Shown here in pieces: positions 1 to 10,876 of a DNA stretch of 64,000 bases (its first letter is position 1; every line of letters begins with the position of its first letter). The position numbers and the translations under genes were made by a program. This DNA is from Owenia fusiformis (lineage: Eukaryota > Annelida > Polychaeta > Sabellida > Oweniidae): contig CAIIXF020000010.1 of the NCBI GenBank assembly GCA_903813345.2, forward strand, positions 29,506,828 to 29,570,827, written 5' to 3'. The notes beneath the pieces are model-generated. The model did no database searches, was not told the DNA's origin, and saw only the letters and a program-made list of their open reading frames with translations.

Positions 1-1462
1 TAACTTCTTTCATTGACTTCGACATTTGTCCTAATGTTACATGCATATTGATTTTTTACAATTAGGTAATTCCATTAGGTCAAATTATTTGTTGAAAGTG
101 ACATTTCATAACAAAACGTACATTTCAGAGATCATTTTTGACGATGAAGGTACACTTGTGAAATCAACAATAATTTCAAAATGGTTGTAGATTAGTTTGC
201 AATTTTTTGTATTTTGCCCCTTGATACATTACATTATAATATACCAAAGGATTGATACAAATAGAGAAACTTTATTTTTCAAAAAGTTTGAACCCCAAAT
301 TGCACCTTATATCTGGAATGGATGTGAAGAACCCGAATTTTTATTTCTTAGAACCTTTAGTTTTGATATTGCATTACTGATTTCTATTTTTTAAGCAAAT
401 CGCTTGGGGTTTTGAAGTTATGGAGGATTTCAACAAGGGGCGATTTTCAAGAGTTATTTTAAAATATTTTCAAAGGAAATATCTACACGGCATACACAAT
501 TACTTTATATATCATATATCATTTAGAACTTTAACTTTATCAAATGTTATTATCACATTTTTCTTTTTAATTTTTATAAATAGTCTAGAAGGTAGAAAAT
601 AAGACCAAATGTTGTACTTTTGTTTTTTAAAGAACTAAATGATATCTAATGATTATTAAAATTGTTTTATCCGTGGAAAGTGAGAAATTGTTCAAAAACA
701 TATAAATGTTAAAACACGCCGGTTACAACTTTTTTTTAAAATCTCAAACTCTCGTTATGTGTCTACGCATTTCTAAAAATTAGAGGTGCATCATATTTTC
801 CTAGTAGAAATGTGTGAAGTTATGTATAAATAGGGCATATAATAGTGAATTTCTAAATTGGATTTTTGATTGGAGTTTTACTCATAAAAAGGCCCCTGTT
901 TAACTCCGCCATAACTTACTAAAACTCCAGTGGATTTTGCTTAATTTCTAAAAACGAATCAAGGACAGTCTATATTACTATTTCAAAGCATTGAAAACAG
1001 GGGTTCTGCAACAGGACATAAAACCTCAACGAACCGTCTTTAGACATTTTTGGTTGACACTATTAGCTTTTCTCCCCATGCATCCGCTGTGTTGTTGAAT
1101 ATACATTTGCCTTGGGCTTAAAGGTGGCTGTGCTAGGTCTCACATTATACCGAGGCCAAAACTGATGTTCACGTTGGTGGAAGTCTAGGAGGCCTGAACT
1201 GCATATACATACACTTATTTATATATTATGCAATAAAGTACGTTTGCTATTCATATAATACGCTTACTGTTCAGAGTGTTTATATAGTATATTACCTACA
1301 AATACAGTACAGCTGATAGCTATATATCATCATTGCATATATATTTTGTTATTTTGCCCTTTATGCTCAATTTAGTCTCAAAAGAATCTAGAAAGTATAA
1401 ACTAAATCATTATCAAAATATAACTGACAATTAATAATGTCAATTTTTTTTCATTTATTAAA
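1..1462. other. Gene-free AT-rich DNA
   Basis: No ORF with a recognisable family, no splice-bounded exon and no clear repeat boundary seen. Short open frames here are AT-rich and look like chance. Confidence 0.5.
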
Positions 1463-1814
1463 ATGGCAGATGTTTCCACACCAACCAAATTGATGAAATG
1501 GAAGCATAGAAATCTGATACAGTGCATGGTTCAAAATGGCAAGACTTTGCAAGAGACTTATGAACTGGTTCAGGGAGCATTTGGAAATGATGCCAAAACG
1601 TTTCTAGAAATTGCCTAGATGCTGCAAGACGCGCTTCCTTTTGCTCCACTGTGAGGAACTTTGGAACCCACTTTGCTGCAACATACCACTTTTTCAAGAT
1701 CTTTGTGACAATTGTATGGCAGGACCCCTTAGATATATCCAGTAAATCACTTATTTCCTCTAATGAAATATGTCTGTCCTTTGAAATTGAAGAAAAATAG
1801 CCACCCAAAGACAC
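1463..1814. mobile_element. Rearranged mariner/GVQW3-type transposase remnant (two convergent halves)
   Basis: The + strand from 1463 to 1618 encodes a 51-residue frame starting ATG whose middle (LIQCMVQNGKTLQETYELVQ) resembles the HTH_48 head of mariner-family transposases and GVQW3-like proteins. The - strand from 1814 down to about 1605 encodes a different part of the same kind of protein: a second helix-turn-helix (SLEEISDLLDISKGSCHTIV) followed by a KWVPKFLTVEQKEAR segment. In an intact transposase these follow one another on one strand. Here they face each other and meet near 1600-1612, so the copy has suffered an internal inversion or a template switch, and the catalytic DDE/D part is absent. 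Family assignment is from motif memory; no alignment was run. Confidence 0.6.
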
Positions 1815-3014
1815 TTACACCTGCTAATTGCCACTTTACAAAGAGTTTATTCAAGCAAGAAAACTATTTGGAAAAACGTAATTTCGGGTTGAACATGGTA
1901 CCCACCACTCTGGTTACCATAGCAACCATATCTCAAGAACCAATCAGAATTGAGGTCCCAAATTTTAACATATAATGTATAAATATATAACACATATGTG
2001 TACCAAGTTTCATTGTAAAAGTCCTATTTTCCTTGAAGTAATGGCATCAACTGCAAAACTTTTTGACCCACCTAAGTAAATATCAGGGATAAAGACACTC
2101 CGGGAGAGTATGGCATATCACAAGGTAAAAATATATAATAGGCACTCACATTACAAGATTACTCTACTATACTTTACACGTAGAAATGCATAAGATATTC
2201 TGCTTGTCAAATTGGATTGTTAAGTATATACTTTTGAAAGTTCCTTATTAATACAGTCATCAGATTAACCATTCATATGGTACAGACACATAAAAACATA
2301 TATAGTAATTATTAGAGATAAGCCAAATGGGTTGCTTATGATCACCAAATGCAAGGTATAGTAGAGTGAAAATGTCAACAACTTTTTGAAATTACAAAAA
2401 TGTAACATGTGCTATATAATGCAAATTTTCGATACCAAGCACTGAACCATACATTGTCACTGAGATAATATTCCATGGATAAGTAAACACATGTCACTGC
2501 TTAGGATTAAAAATGCCTACATTTCGTAGGCATAATGATGTTTAAATCATTTGACAATAGTTGTTTATATCATATTTAAAACGATTATACTGAATCATCA
2601 AATAAGTACGATTTTTAGAGTAAGAGCGTGTATATAATAGCAAGTTTATAAAGAAAAATCACTCGATAAGTTTAACTTTAATACAAAACCACAACCTTAA
2701 AAAAGTTGTTGACCTACCAATCCCTTACTCGTCAATACCCTAACATGGGGGGGGGGTAAATAGTTTTCTAGCTTTAAGTTAGAAACAAACTCGGTGACCC
2801 CTATTCTTATGCTATAATATGAAACAAAATGATGTTAGGAAGAGTTTAATAAACGAAATACACGTTTATGTTAAGTAATTTTTGGGCCTAAGTAGCTTCA
2901 ACCACCTAAAGGAATTTATACGTTTACATACAATTGCTTCGATGTATAGGGGAGCATGTAGGCTCACATCGTACTTCGCATTTCGTGTATGCCATAAATA
3001 ATTAATTGTAGTTA
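1815..3014. other. Intergenic DNA with a mariner-like tail
   Basis: 1840-2080 continues the mariner-like debris (text like CCAAGTTTCATTG and a TTTTTGACCCACCTAAGTA end). A 10-base G run lies near 2748. No gene seen. Confidence 0.4.
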
Positions 3015-3179
3015 TCCCACCGAACGAAGTTCGAGGGGGATATAGAAAAGCCGTCCGTCCGTCTGTTCGTCCGTCCGTTCGTGTGTCCGGGCAATAACTT
3101 AAATCCCGGTCAACGGATTTCATTCAAATTGTATAGGTTTATGCATTATGGGTGTAGGACATTTGCTCGAGAAGGAATT

Positions 3180-6100
3180 TTCAATATGGCCGCTTAATTC
3201 AAAATGGCGGCCATTTTTCGGGAAAAATATAATCTTTAATAACTCATATACTGATGGATGGATTTGGTTCAAATTTTATATTCTGTTGCCTGGGTACAAA
3301 TGAGCCTTGCTAAAAAAGGCATTTTCAAGATGGCCACCAAATTTCAAAATGGTGGCCATTTTTTGTAAAAAACATTATCTTTGAAAACTCAAATACCATT
3401 GAATGGATTTGGTTCAAATTTTACATGCTGATGCCTAGGGAATGGGAGCTCTGCTTGAGAAAGGATTTTCAAGATGGCAGCTCAATTTCAAAATGGCGGC
3501 CATGTTTCGTAAAAAAACATTATCTTTGATAACTCAAATACCATTGAATGGATTTGGTTCAAATTTTACATGATGATACATAGGGACATAGGAGCTCTGC
3601 TCGAGAAGGGATTTTCAAGGTGGTAGCTAAATTTCAAAATGGCCGCCATTTTTCATAAAAGAACGTAACCTTTGATAAGGTATGAGGTTCCATATCCATC
3701 CGCCAAAAGGTATGACCCCTATATAGTCCATTAAAAAACTTGTGGTTTTGTTCTAAATAACGCCATAGTTGGCTTCTAGGGTACCTAGTATGCCACTATT
3801 TGGTATCAAAATAAAGAGGAGGAGTTCAACTTTCATTTGAATTACGAAAATAGCGATGTAGGTCAAAAATAGTTCCGACTAGAGCATGTTTATTACGCGT
3901 TTGCCCATCATATCAGAATTGAGGAAGTGGTAGCAAACGCGAGTCACAATAAATGGACGCTGATATCTCAAAAAGTAACCTGACTCCCTATAATTTGATG
4001 TAGATCAATCGAACCCCTATATGAACAGGTACATTTTGATATATAACACTATGGGGGGTAAGCGTTTTATAGTTGGTCACGAACGCCATATGTGCAAAGT
4101 ATTGTTATGAATTTTCGAATTTGGTGTTGAATTACGGTACTCATACCTTAATATGAGGCCTAAAATTGTCTGCTAGTTGGCCAGAGAGCAATATTCTAGT
4201 AGATTTTGAGAACAGAATCGATTTTTTCGTTCTGCGTAGGGCAAACAATGATTTGAAATCACTTTCAACCATTCTGTGAGTATAAGAATGGTCATAAGAG
4301 GCCCGTGGAGGGTCTGGAATGAAAGAAAGCCCTCTGAAATTCCGTCAAAATTGCAGGTTATTTCTTCATTTTTTGCTAAAATTACATGATTTTCAGGGCC
4401 CATATCTCAGTGAAATTGCTACAATGTAGCGATTTTTCATTTTTACAGGCTAGATACACGTGTCAGGTCGACAGAAACAGTAAGCATGTGTGATTTTCAA
4501 ATTGCTACATTGTAGCAATATTTATTTCAAAATATAGGTGTGAGGGAAACTGCAATTTAGTTAGATTTGGGCGAAAATGGCCAAATTTCAGTCAAAATCC
4601 TCGGGACACAGGCCCTTTGTCTTAGATTTAGTCAATGATGCAACTCTTAGTAGAAGGTGTGCCATATAGGGAATGAAAGCTGTTTGTCAGACGTATCATT
4701 TTCTTCAATAAACTCAGAGATAGTCAGGTTAGATGTGTGACGTCACAGTGGCAAAGTTAGACCAGCATATTTAGACGTATTTGGGGTAGGGCAAATTAAC
4801 CCTTTCTAGCCTAAATGGATAAATTTTTCACATATTCAGCCAGTTCCGACGTTTTTAAGCATTTTTGAACTAGAAATGATATTTTCTGCCAAAAAAAGTT
4901 GCAGAGACAAAAATCAGTGTGATGTCATAACACATTAAGGCATGAGGTTCCATATCCATCCGCCAAAAGGTATGACCCCTATATAGTCCATTTAAAAACT
5001 TGTGGTTTTGTTCTAAATAACGCCATAGTTGGCTTCTAGGGTACCTAGTATGCCACTATTTGGTATCAAAATAAAGAGGAGGAGTTCAACTTTCATTTGA
5101 ATTACGAAAATAGCGATGTAGGTCAAAAATAGTTCCGACGTGAGCATGTTTATTACGCGTTTGCCCATCATATCAGAATTGAGGAAGTGGTAGCAAACGC
5201 GAGTCACAATAAATGGACGCTGATATCTCAAAAAGTAACCTGACTCCCTATAATTTGATGTAGATCAATCGAACCCCTATATGAACAGGTACATTTTGAT
5301 ATATAACACTATGGGGGGTAAGCGTTTTATAGTTGGTCACGAACGCCATATGTGCAAAGTATTGTTATGAATTTTCGAATTTGGTGTTGGATTACGGTAC
5401 TCATACCTTAATATGAGGCCTAAAATTGTCTGCTAGTTGGCCAGAGAGCAATATTCTAGTAGATTTTGAGAACAGAATCGATTTTTTCGTTCTGCGTAGG
5501 GCAAACAATGATTTGAAATCACTTTCAACCATTCTGTGAGTATAAGAATGGTCATAAGAGGCCCGTGGAGGGTCTGGAATGAAAGAAAGCCCTCTGAAAT
5601 TCCGTCAAAATTGCAGGTTATTTCTTCATTTTTTGCTAAAGTTACATGATTTTCAGGGCCCATATCTCAGTGAAATTGCTACAATGTAGCGATTTTTCAT
5701 TTTTACAGGCTAGATACACGTGTCAGGTCGACAGAAACAGTAAGCATGTGTGATTTTCAAATTGCTACATTGTAGCAATATTTATTTCAAAATATAGGTG
5801 TGAGGGAAACTGCAATTTAGTTAGATTTGGGCGAAAATGGCCAAATTTCAGTCAAAATCCTCGGGACACAGGCCCTTTGTCTTAGATTTAGTCAATGATG
5901 CAACTCTTAGTAAAAGGTGTGCCATATAGGGAATGAAAGCTGTTTGTCAGACGTATCATTTTCTTCAATAAACTCAGAGATAGTCAGGATAGATTTGTGA
6001 CGTCACAGTGGCAAAGTTAGACCAGCATATTTAGACGTATTTGGGGTAGGGCAAATTAACCCTTTCTAGCCTAAATGGATAAATGTTTCACATATTCAGC

Positions 6101-7260
6101 CAGTTCCGACGTTTTTAAGCATTTTTGAACTAGAAATGATATTTTCTGCCAAAAAAAGTTGCAGAGACAAAAATCAGTGTGATGTCATAACACATTAAGG
6201 TATGAGGTTCCATATCCATCCGCCAAAAGGTATGACCCCTATATAGTCCATTTAAAAACTTGTGGTTTTGTTCTAAATAACGCCATAGTTGGCTTCTAGG
6301 GTACCTAGTATGCCACTATTTGGTATCAAAATAAAGAGGAGGAGTTCAACTTTCATTTGAATTACGAAAATAGCGATGTAGGTCAAAAATAGTTCCGACG
6401 TGAGCATGTTTATTACGCGTTTGCCCATCATATCAGAATTGAGGAAGTGGTAGCAAACGCGAGTCACAATAAATGGACGCTGATATCTCAAAAAGTAACC
6501 TGACTCCCTATAATTTGATGTAGATCAATCGAACCCCTATATGAACAGGTACATTTTGATATATAACACTATGGGGGGTAAGCGTTTTATAGTTGGTCAC
6601 GAACGCCATATGTGCAAAGTATTGTTATGAATTTTCGAATTTGGTGTTGGATTACGGTACTCATACCATAACTCAAATACCAGTTAACAGATTTGGTTCA
6701 AATTTTATATGCTGATGCCTAGAGACAAAGAGGTTCTGCTCAATAAGACATTTTCAAGATGATCACTGAATTTCAAAATGGCTGCCATTTTTCGTAAAAA
6801 AAACGTAATCAATGATAACTCAAATACCAGTGGATGGACTTGGTTCCAATTTTATATACTGATGTTTAGGGGAAAAGGAGATCTGCTTCAGAAGAAATTT
6901 CAAAGGCGTTAGCTGAATTTCAAAATGGCTGTCATTTTTCATAAAATTGGACGGATTTGCTTCAAATTTTATATACTGATGCCTAGAGATAAAGGAGCTC
7001 TGCTTGAGAAGAAATTTTTAAGGCGGCTGCTATTTATCGAAATTTCCGCCAATTTTCATTAAACATTCTTGATAACTCAAGTACCAGTTGACGGATTTGG
7101 GTAAAATTGTATTTGCTGATGCCTTGGGAAATAGGAGCTCTGCTAAAGAAGAAATCTTAAGATGACAACTTAATTTCAAAATGGCAATCATGTTTCATAA
7201 AAACATAATCTTTGATAATTCAAATAGCAGTAGATGAATTTGGCTCAAAATTTTTTATCA
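3180..7260. repeat. About 144-bp tandem satellite units inside the Helitron-like element, split by a nested insertion
   Basis: Units carrying TTTCAAAATGG, GATAACTCAAATACC and GGATTTGGTTCAAATTTTA recur near 3198, 3341, 3485 and 3630, and again, more diverged, from about 6670 to 7260. The array is interrupted between 3679 and 6667 by the unit described separately. Confidence 0.75.
3679..6667. mobile_element. 2,989-bp A-B-A-B-A unit inserted with a 4-bp (ATAA) target duplication
   Basis: A copies of 469 bp lie at 3679-4147, 4939-5407 and 6199-6667. B copies of 791 bp lie at 4148-4938 and 5408-6198; the period is exactly 1,260 bp and copies differ by only a few bases. A begins GGTATGAG and ends CTCATACC (inverted 8-mers). 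The outer flanks are ATAA at 3675-3678 and ATAA at 6668-6671, while intact satellite units read TTGATAACTC there, so this is a precise insertion. The layout suggests terminal direct repeats (LTR-like) or a composite of two A elements, later expanded by unequal crossover. No PBS, PPT or coding capacity seen; short open frames inside are repeat artefacts. Confidence 0.8.
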
Positions 7261-7839
7261 AAACATGATTTGTTCGGTGGGATTTGCTACTCCGTGGAGT
7301 TGCTGTTTTTCTAGTTGTCATATGTAAAACATGCATAAAATAGGATGTGATGTTTATAACCTTACGTATAGAATATGTAAAGAGTATTTCAAAGAGGTTA
7401 ACTTTTATGTCTGTTTGTCACGCGGGTCTAACTATGCACGTTGAAAACTCGTTAATTTGATTTTAAGACCTACCAGATGTTTAGTAAGGATCAAGGATTG
7501 TGAGTTTCATACTGCACCATTTTCTTCAAACTTGTTCCAAAATCGGCATTTTGGCACCCAAATGGTTAAAAACACGAAAATGCATTTCTGGTGTTACATG
7601 TTTCTGCTATACATAGGCCCAGCTCATTTAAATGGCGTTTGGGTCCCCATTTGTGAAAACATTCGAAGTTACAAAATTGTAAGATGCCCATAGTTTTCAG
7701 GTATGTTAAGAATTTCATTGTAGTCTTCGAGTAAGTTAACGATAAAGAAGTCATTAACATGACAAAATGTCAACACCTAGTTTTGCATGATATTTATGAG
7801 TTCAATCTGAAGTCAAATTTGAACTTCCGAGAACGTGTT

Positions 7840-8321
7840 CAGGATGGTTCAAATGTGAACCCTTGCAACAAACTTTATCTCGGGCATAACTTGCATTTAT
7901 GGATATAGATATGCGGGGACGAGCAGTAAACAATTTTAACATATGCATTGCAGCAGTCATTAAGAAATATGGAGCATGGATTGAGCACATCATCAATGAG
8001 CAGGCATGTCTGTTGATGTCATGTAACTTCTGCAGGACATAGCGGGAAGTAGCAGCATTACAGTAGTGATGTGAACAGCAGGGAAACATATGAACATGAA
8101 ATGTTTTTCAAAAATGTATGAAAAACACACAGCTGCTCCGCAGAATGCGCGTACATGTTGCTATGGCAACTATACATTGAATATATTTGTGTAAAGTAAT
8201 AAATGTAATATAGTAAAATGAAGCTAACATCTTGATCTTTAATTTGTGTGAATTTCATATTGTTTCCATATCACATAAAAATTTTAGAGCATAATTATCA
8301 TTACTTCTGGGACACCCTGTA
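7840..8321 (+). mobile_element. Degenerate mariner-type element, right part
   Basis: A + frame near 7910-8000 reads a CIAAVIKKYGAWIEHII-like segment, resembling the C-terminus of mariner/IS630-type transposases (normally a CI...GGHFEHL pattern). The segment ends at 8309-8321 with GGGACACCCTGTA, the common terminal of such elements. Too decayed to encode a protein. Confidence 0.4.
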
Positions 8322-9079
8322 CATTACGGAGCTTTGATCAAGCAAATAACAGTTTACCACCAGAAGTTGAATAAATAAGATCTTTACTCACGGTATTGTT
8401 CATCGAATGGTACATAATATTTCACCATAACATATGATATGTAAGAGAAACGTCGCGAGAGAAACAATACTGACGGTCATAGTGGAATCTTCATTAGCCG
8501 CCATTTTATTTCGCTCCGGAGCGTTTCCGCGAAAATGAAACGCTCCGTCGTGCATGTAGGAGCGTTTGGGTTATACACCGTGGAGTCGTTGGAAGACGAT
8601 ACCCATCATATCTATGTCAATTAGCCAACCTAGTGCAGCTTTCTGCAATGCCTTCATATAAGATATTAATTACTTGTAAGAAATGCAACTCATCGTGTAA
8701 TTGTATAATATTTCATTTTCTGCATTGCAATAATTTTTTGTCTGATAGAGATGCATTTTTGAGCGACTGATTGATATCTTACCGGTTCATGATAGTGTTA
8801 CGCTTTTCAACCTAAATGATGATATTTTCTTATAGACAGTTCTGGGTAGCAGAATAGATTTTGATGTAGCCAATGACGCCAATTATGAAATGTTCGTTAT
8901 CGAATGTGCAAATACATTTTACAATATAAAAATGTTTTTCAAATAGGCACGCTTGAATTGTAATGATAAAATGTATTTAGAGTCATTTAACTTGTAAATA
9001 TGTAAATATTGATAACCCCTTTACTCTTCTGTAATATTTGTTTGTAATGTGATATGAATGTATCAATTGTTTTTGCTCT

Positions 9080-9130
9080 GCAATAAAACGGAGGCAATAA
9101 AGAAACATAAACATAAGAAACATAAACGTA
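9080..9130 (+). repeat. Retroposon-like 3' tail
   Basis: Two AATAAA hexamers 16 bases apart are followed by repeated AAACATAA units, as at the end of a non-LTR retroposon or a retrocopy. No body could be recognised upstream (8330-9080). Confidence 0.3.
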
Positions 9131-9160
9131 ATCCTATTTAATATGAGGTGATACTAGATA

Positions 9161-10035
9161 CACTCCCCTCCATAAGTTTGGCAACCTTTTTTCCCCATTG
9201 AACTACGTGTTAAAGCCTCTTTACGTTTGAATTTTTATTTACTTTAACCTGCGATGAAATAACTTATAATATTGATGGAAACGTAACTTGACTTTATTTC
9301 CAATACCTCCAAATTTACTCAATTTTTTTCCTCAATTACAATAGGTCGAAAATTGATGATAAATTTGATGAATTTTTGAAAATCGTCATTCCCATGTAAT
9401 CCTATGGAAATGGAGGGTTCGGGGCAAATCAGAAATCAGGATGTCTTTTCAGTAAAAGATTCAGCAAAAAATATTTTTATATAGAAAATTGAATTGTCTA
9501 ACTTTTATGAACACTAAGTGTTTAGTTTATTTGATGAATATTAAAGTTACAGCGCTTCAAAGTCATTTTTGAAAATAATTTTTCGCCTCCTGTGTTATTT
9601 CAATGGGAGAGGTTTTTTGAAAAAAAATTGACTTTAAAGCCTTATAACTTTGTTGAACCTGAAGAAACATATCAATTTTTTGTTAAATAAAGTTAGCAAA
9701 TTCAATTGCCTGCCTAACTCGTATTTTTTGCAAGGACTCGGATGGATGGATATTCTTTCATATGACTTGCGGCAAACCTACCATTTCCCATTGGTTAACA
9801 TGGGAATGACGATTTTCAAAAATTCATCAAATTTATCATCAATTTTCGACCTATTGTAATTGAGGAAAAAAAATTGAGAAAATTTGGAGGTATTGGAATT
9901 AAAGTCAAATTACGTTTCCATCAATAGTAGAACTATTTTCATCGCAGGTTAAGTAAATAAAAATTCAAAGGTAAAGAGGCTTTAACACGTAGCTCAATGG
10001 GGGAAAAAAGGTTGCCAAACTTATGGAGGGGAGTG
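9161..10035. mobile_element. 875-bp palindromic Tc1/mariner-like MITE with TA target
   Basis: Starts CACTCCCCTCCATAAGTTTG and ends with its reverse complement; TA flanks both sides (9159-9160, 10036-10037). The arms match for about 300 bp with small differences. No coding capacity; open frames inside are arm artefacts. Confidence 0.8.
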
Positions 10036-10058
10036 TATATCAACTGATATATAAAGGA

Positions 10059-10192
10059 TATCCTATGATTTATGAGTGATATGATTTTTATCCACGAATG
10101 GATATGATATCTGCACGAGCGAGCGTAGCGAGAGAGTGCAGATATCAATATCCATGAGTGGATTAAAATCATGACGAGTAAATCATAGGATG
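10059..10192. repeat. Palindromic hairpin element
   Basis: ATCCTATGATTTATGAGTGA on the left pairs with sequence ending at 10192; the centre contains ATATCTGCAC / GTGCAGATAT arms around a GAGCGAGCGTAGCGAGA loop. It abuts a second inverted pair (ATTCCATAGTTA near 10201 and its complement near 10470). Confidence 0.6.
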
Positions 10193-10876
10193 TTATTTTT
10201 ATTCCATAGTTAAAGTCATCATCAGAATCGTCGAAAAATAAGTGATTTAATTCGAATTTTCCAAACGATCCGGCGATGTTGACACTTAACCTTGTTTTGA
10301 GTATGAAGTAGCAAAAATCCATAATTCATAGCATACGGGGCTGTATGTTATGGCTAAAACACCGTATGCTATTGGTTAATGAAAATTTGTCAGAAATATC
10401 ATATTTTACCACTGATTACAAAAATACCGTTTTTATTTTGACATGTTATCCTATGAATATCATACTAACTATGGAATAATAGAATATATTTTGGTATAAT
10501 TTAGTATCAGACTTTATATTATTTTCTTTCCGCATCAGATGTTTTAATTTTGAATGATATTTTCTGTGATACTGTATTGAACAACAGATTAAACATTTAT
10601 ATAAGATGTTATCATAGATATTAATCATGGGATTTTACATAGTGTAGTTTATTAGTAAAAGAACGAGTTCATGTCTCGGTCAGCTGAAACATTTAAAGAC
10701 ACGATCGAAGGTATTCGAATCAGAACGGCGATCATCAATTGATTCATTCGTTTGAATAATTGCGCATAGCTGGTGAGGCTAACCATATCGCTTTTCTGTG
10801 CTAATCTTTAGTATAAGACATTTTACAATTTATACAACTGGGCTTGCATTTTATATATCATAATTCCATAGAGAGG

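Larger units (their letters stand above)
3015..7314 (+). mobile_element. Non-autonomous Helitron/Helentron-like element (HINE-like) with internal tandem repeats
   Basis: The left end is A|TCCCACCGAAC at 3014-3025. The right end has GTTCGGTGGGA (7272-7282, the exact reverse complement of the left 11 bp), a 12-base hairpin ACTCCGTGGAGT (7289-7300), ten bases, then CTAG (7311-7314) followed by T. A TC 5' end, a hairpin about 10 bp before CTRR and an A/T target are Helitron hallmarks. Short subterminal inverted repeats plus a central tandem-repeat array are typical of Helentron-associated elements. A CCGT-rich tetranucleotide stretch follows the left end (3051-3090). No Rep/helicase coding is present, so the copy would depend on an autonomous partner. 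Confidence 0.65.

Noticed and set aside
4173-6491. Repeated open frames of 72-76 residues on the - strand
   Set aside because: They recur exactly every 1,260 bp as part of the A-B repeat and resemble no protein; identical copies reflect DNA duplication, not selection on coding.
3679-6667. LTR retrotransposon call for the A-B-A-B-A unit
   Set aside because: Direct repeats and a 4-bp duplication fit, but there is no TG..CA, primer-binding site, polypurine tract or gag/pol trace, so I kept the neutral description.
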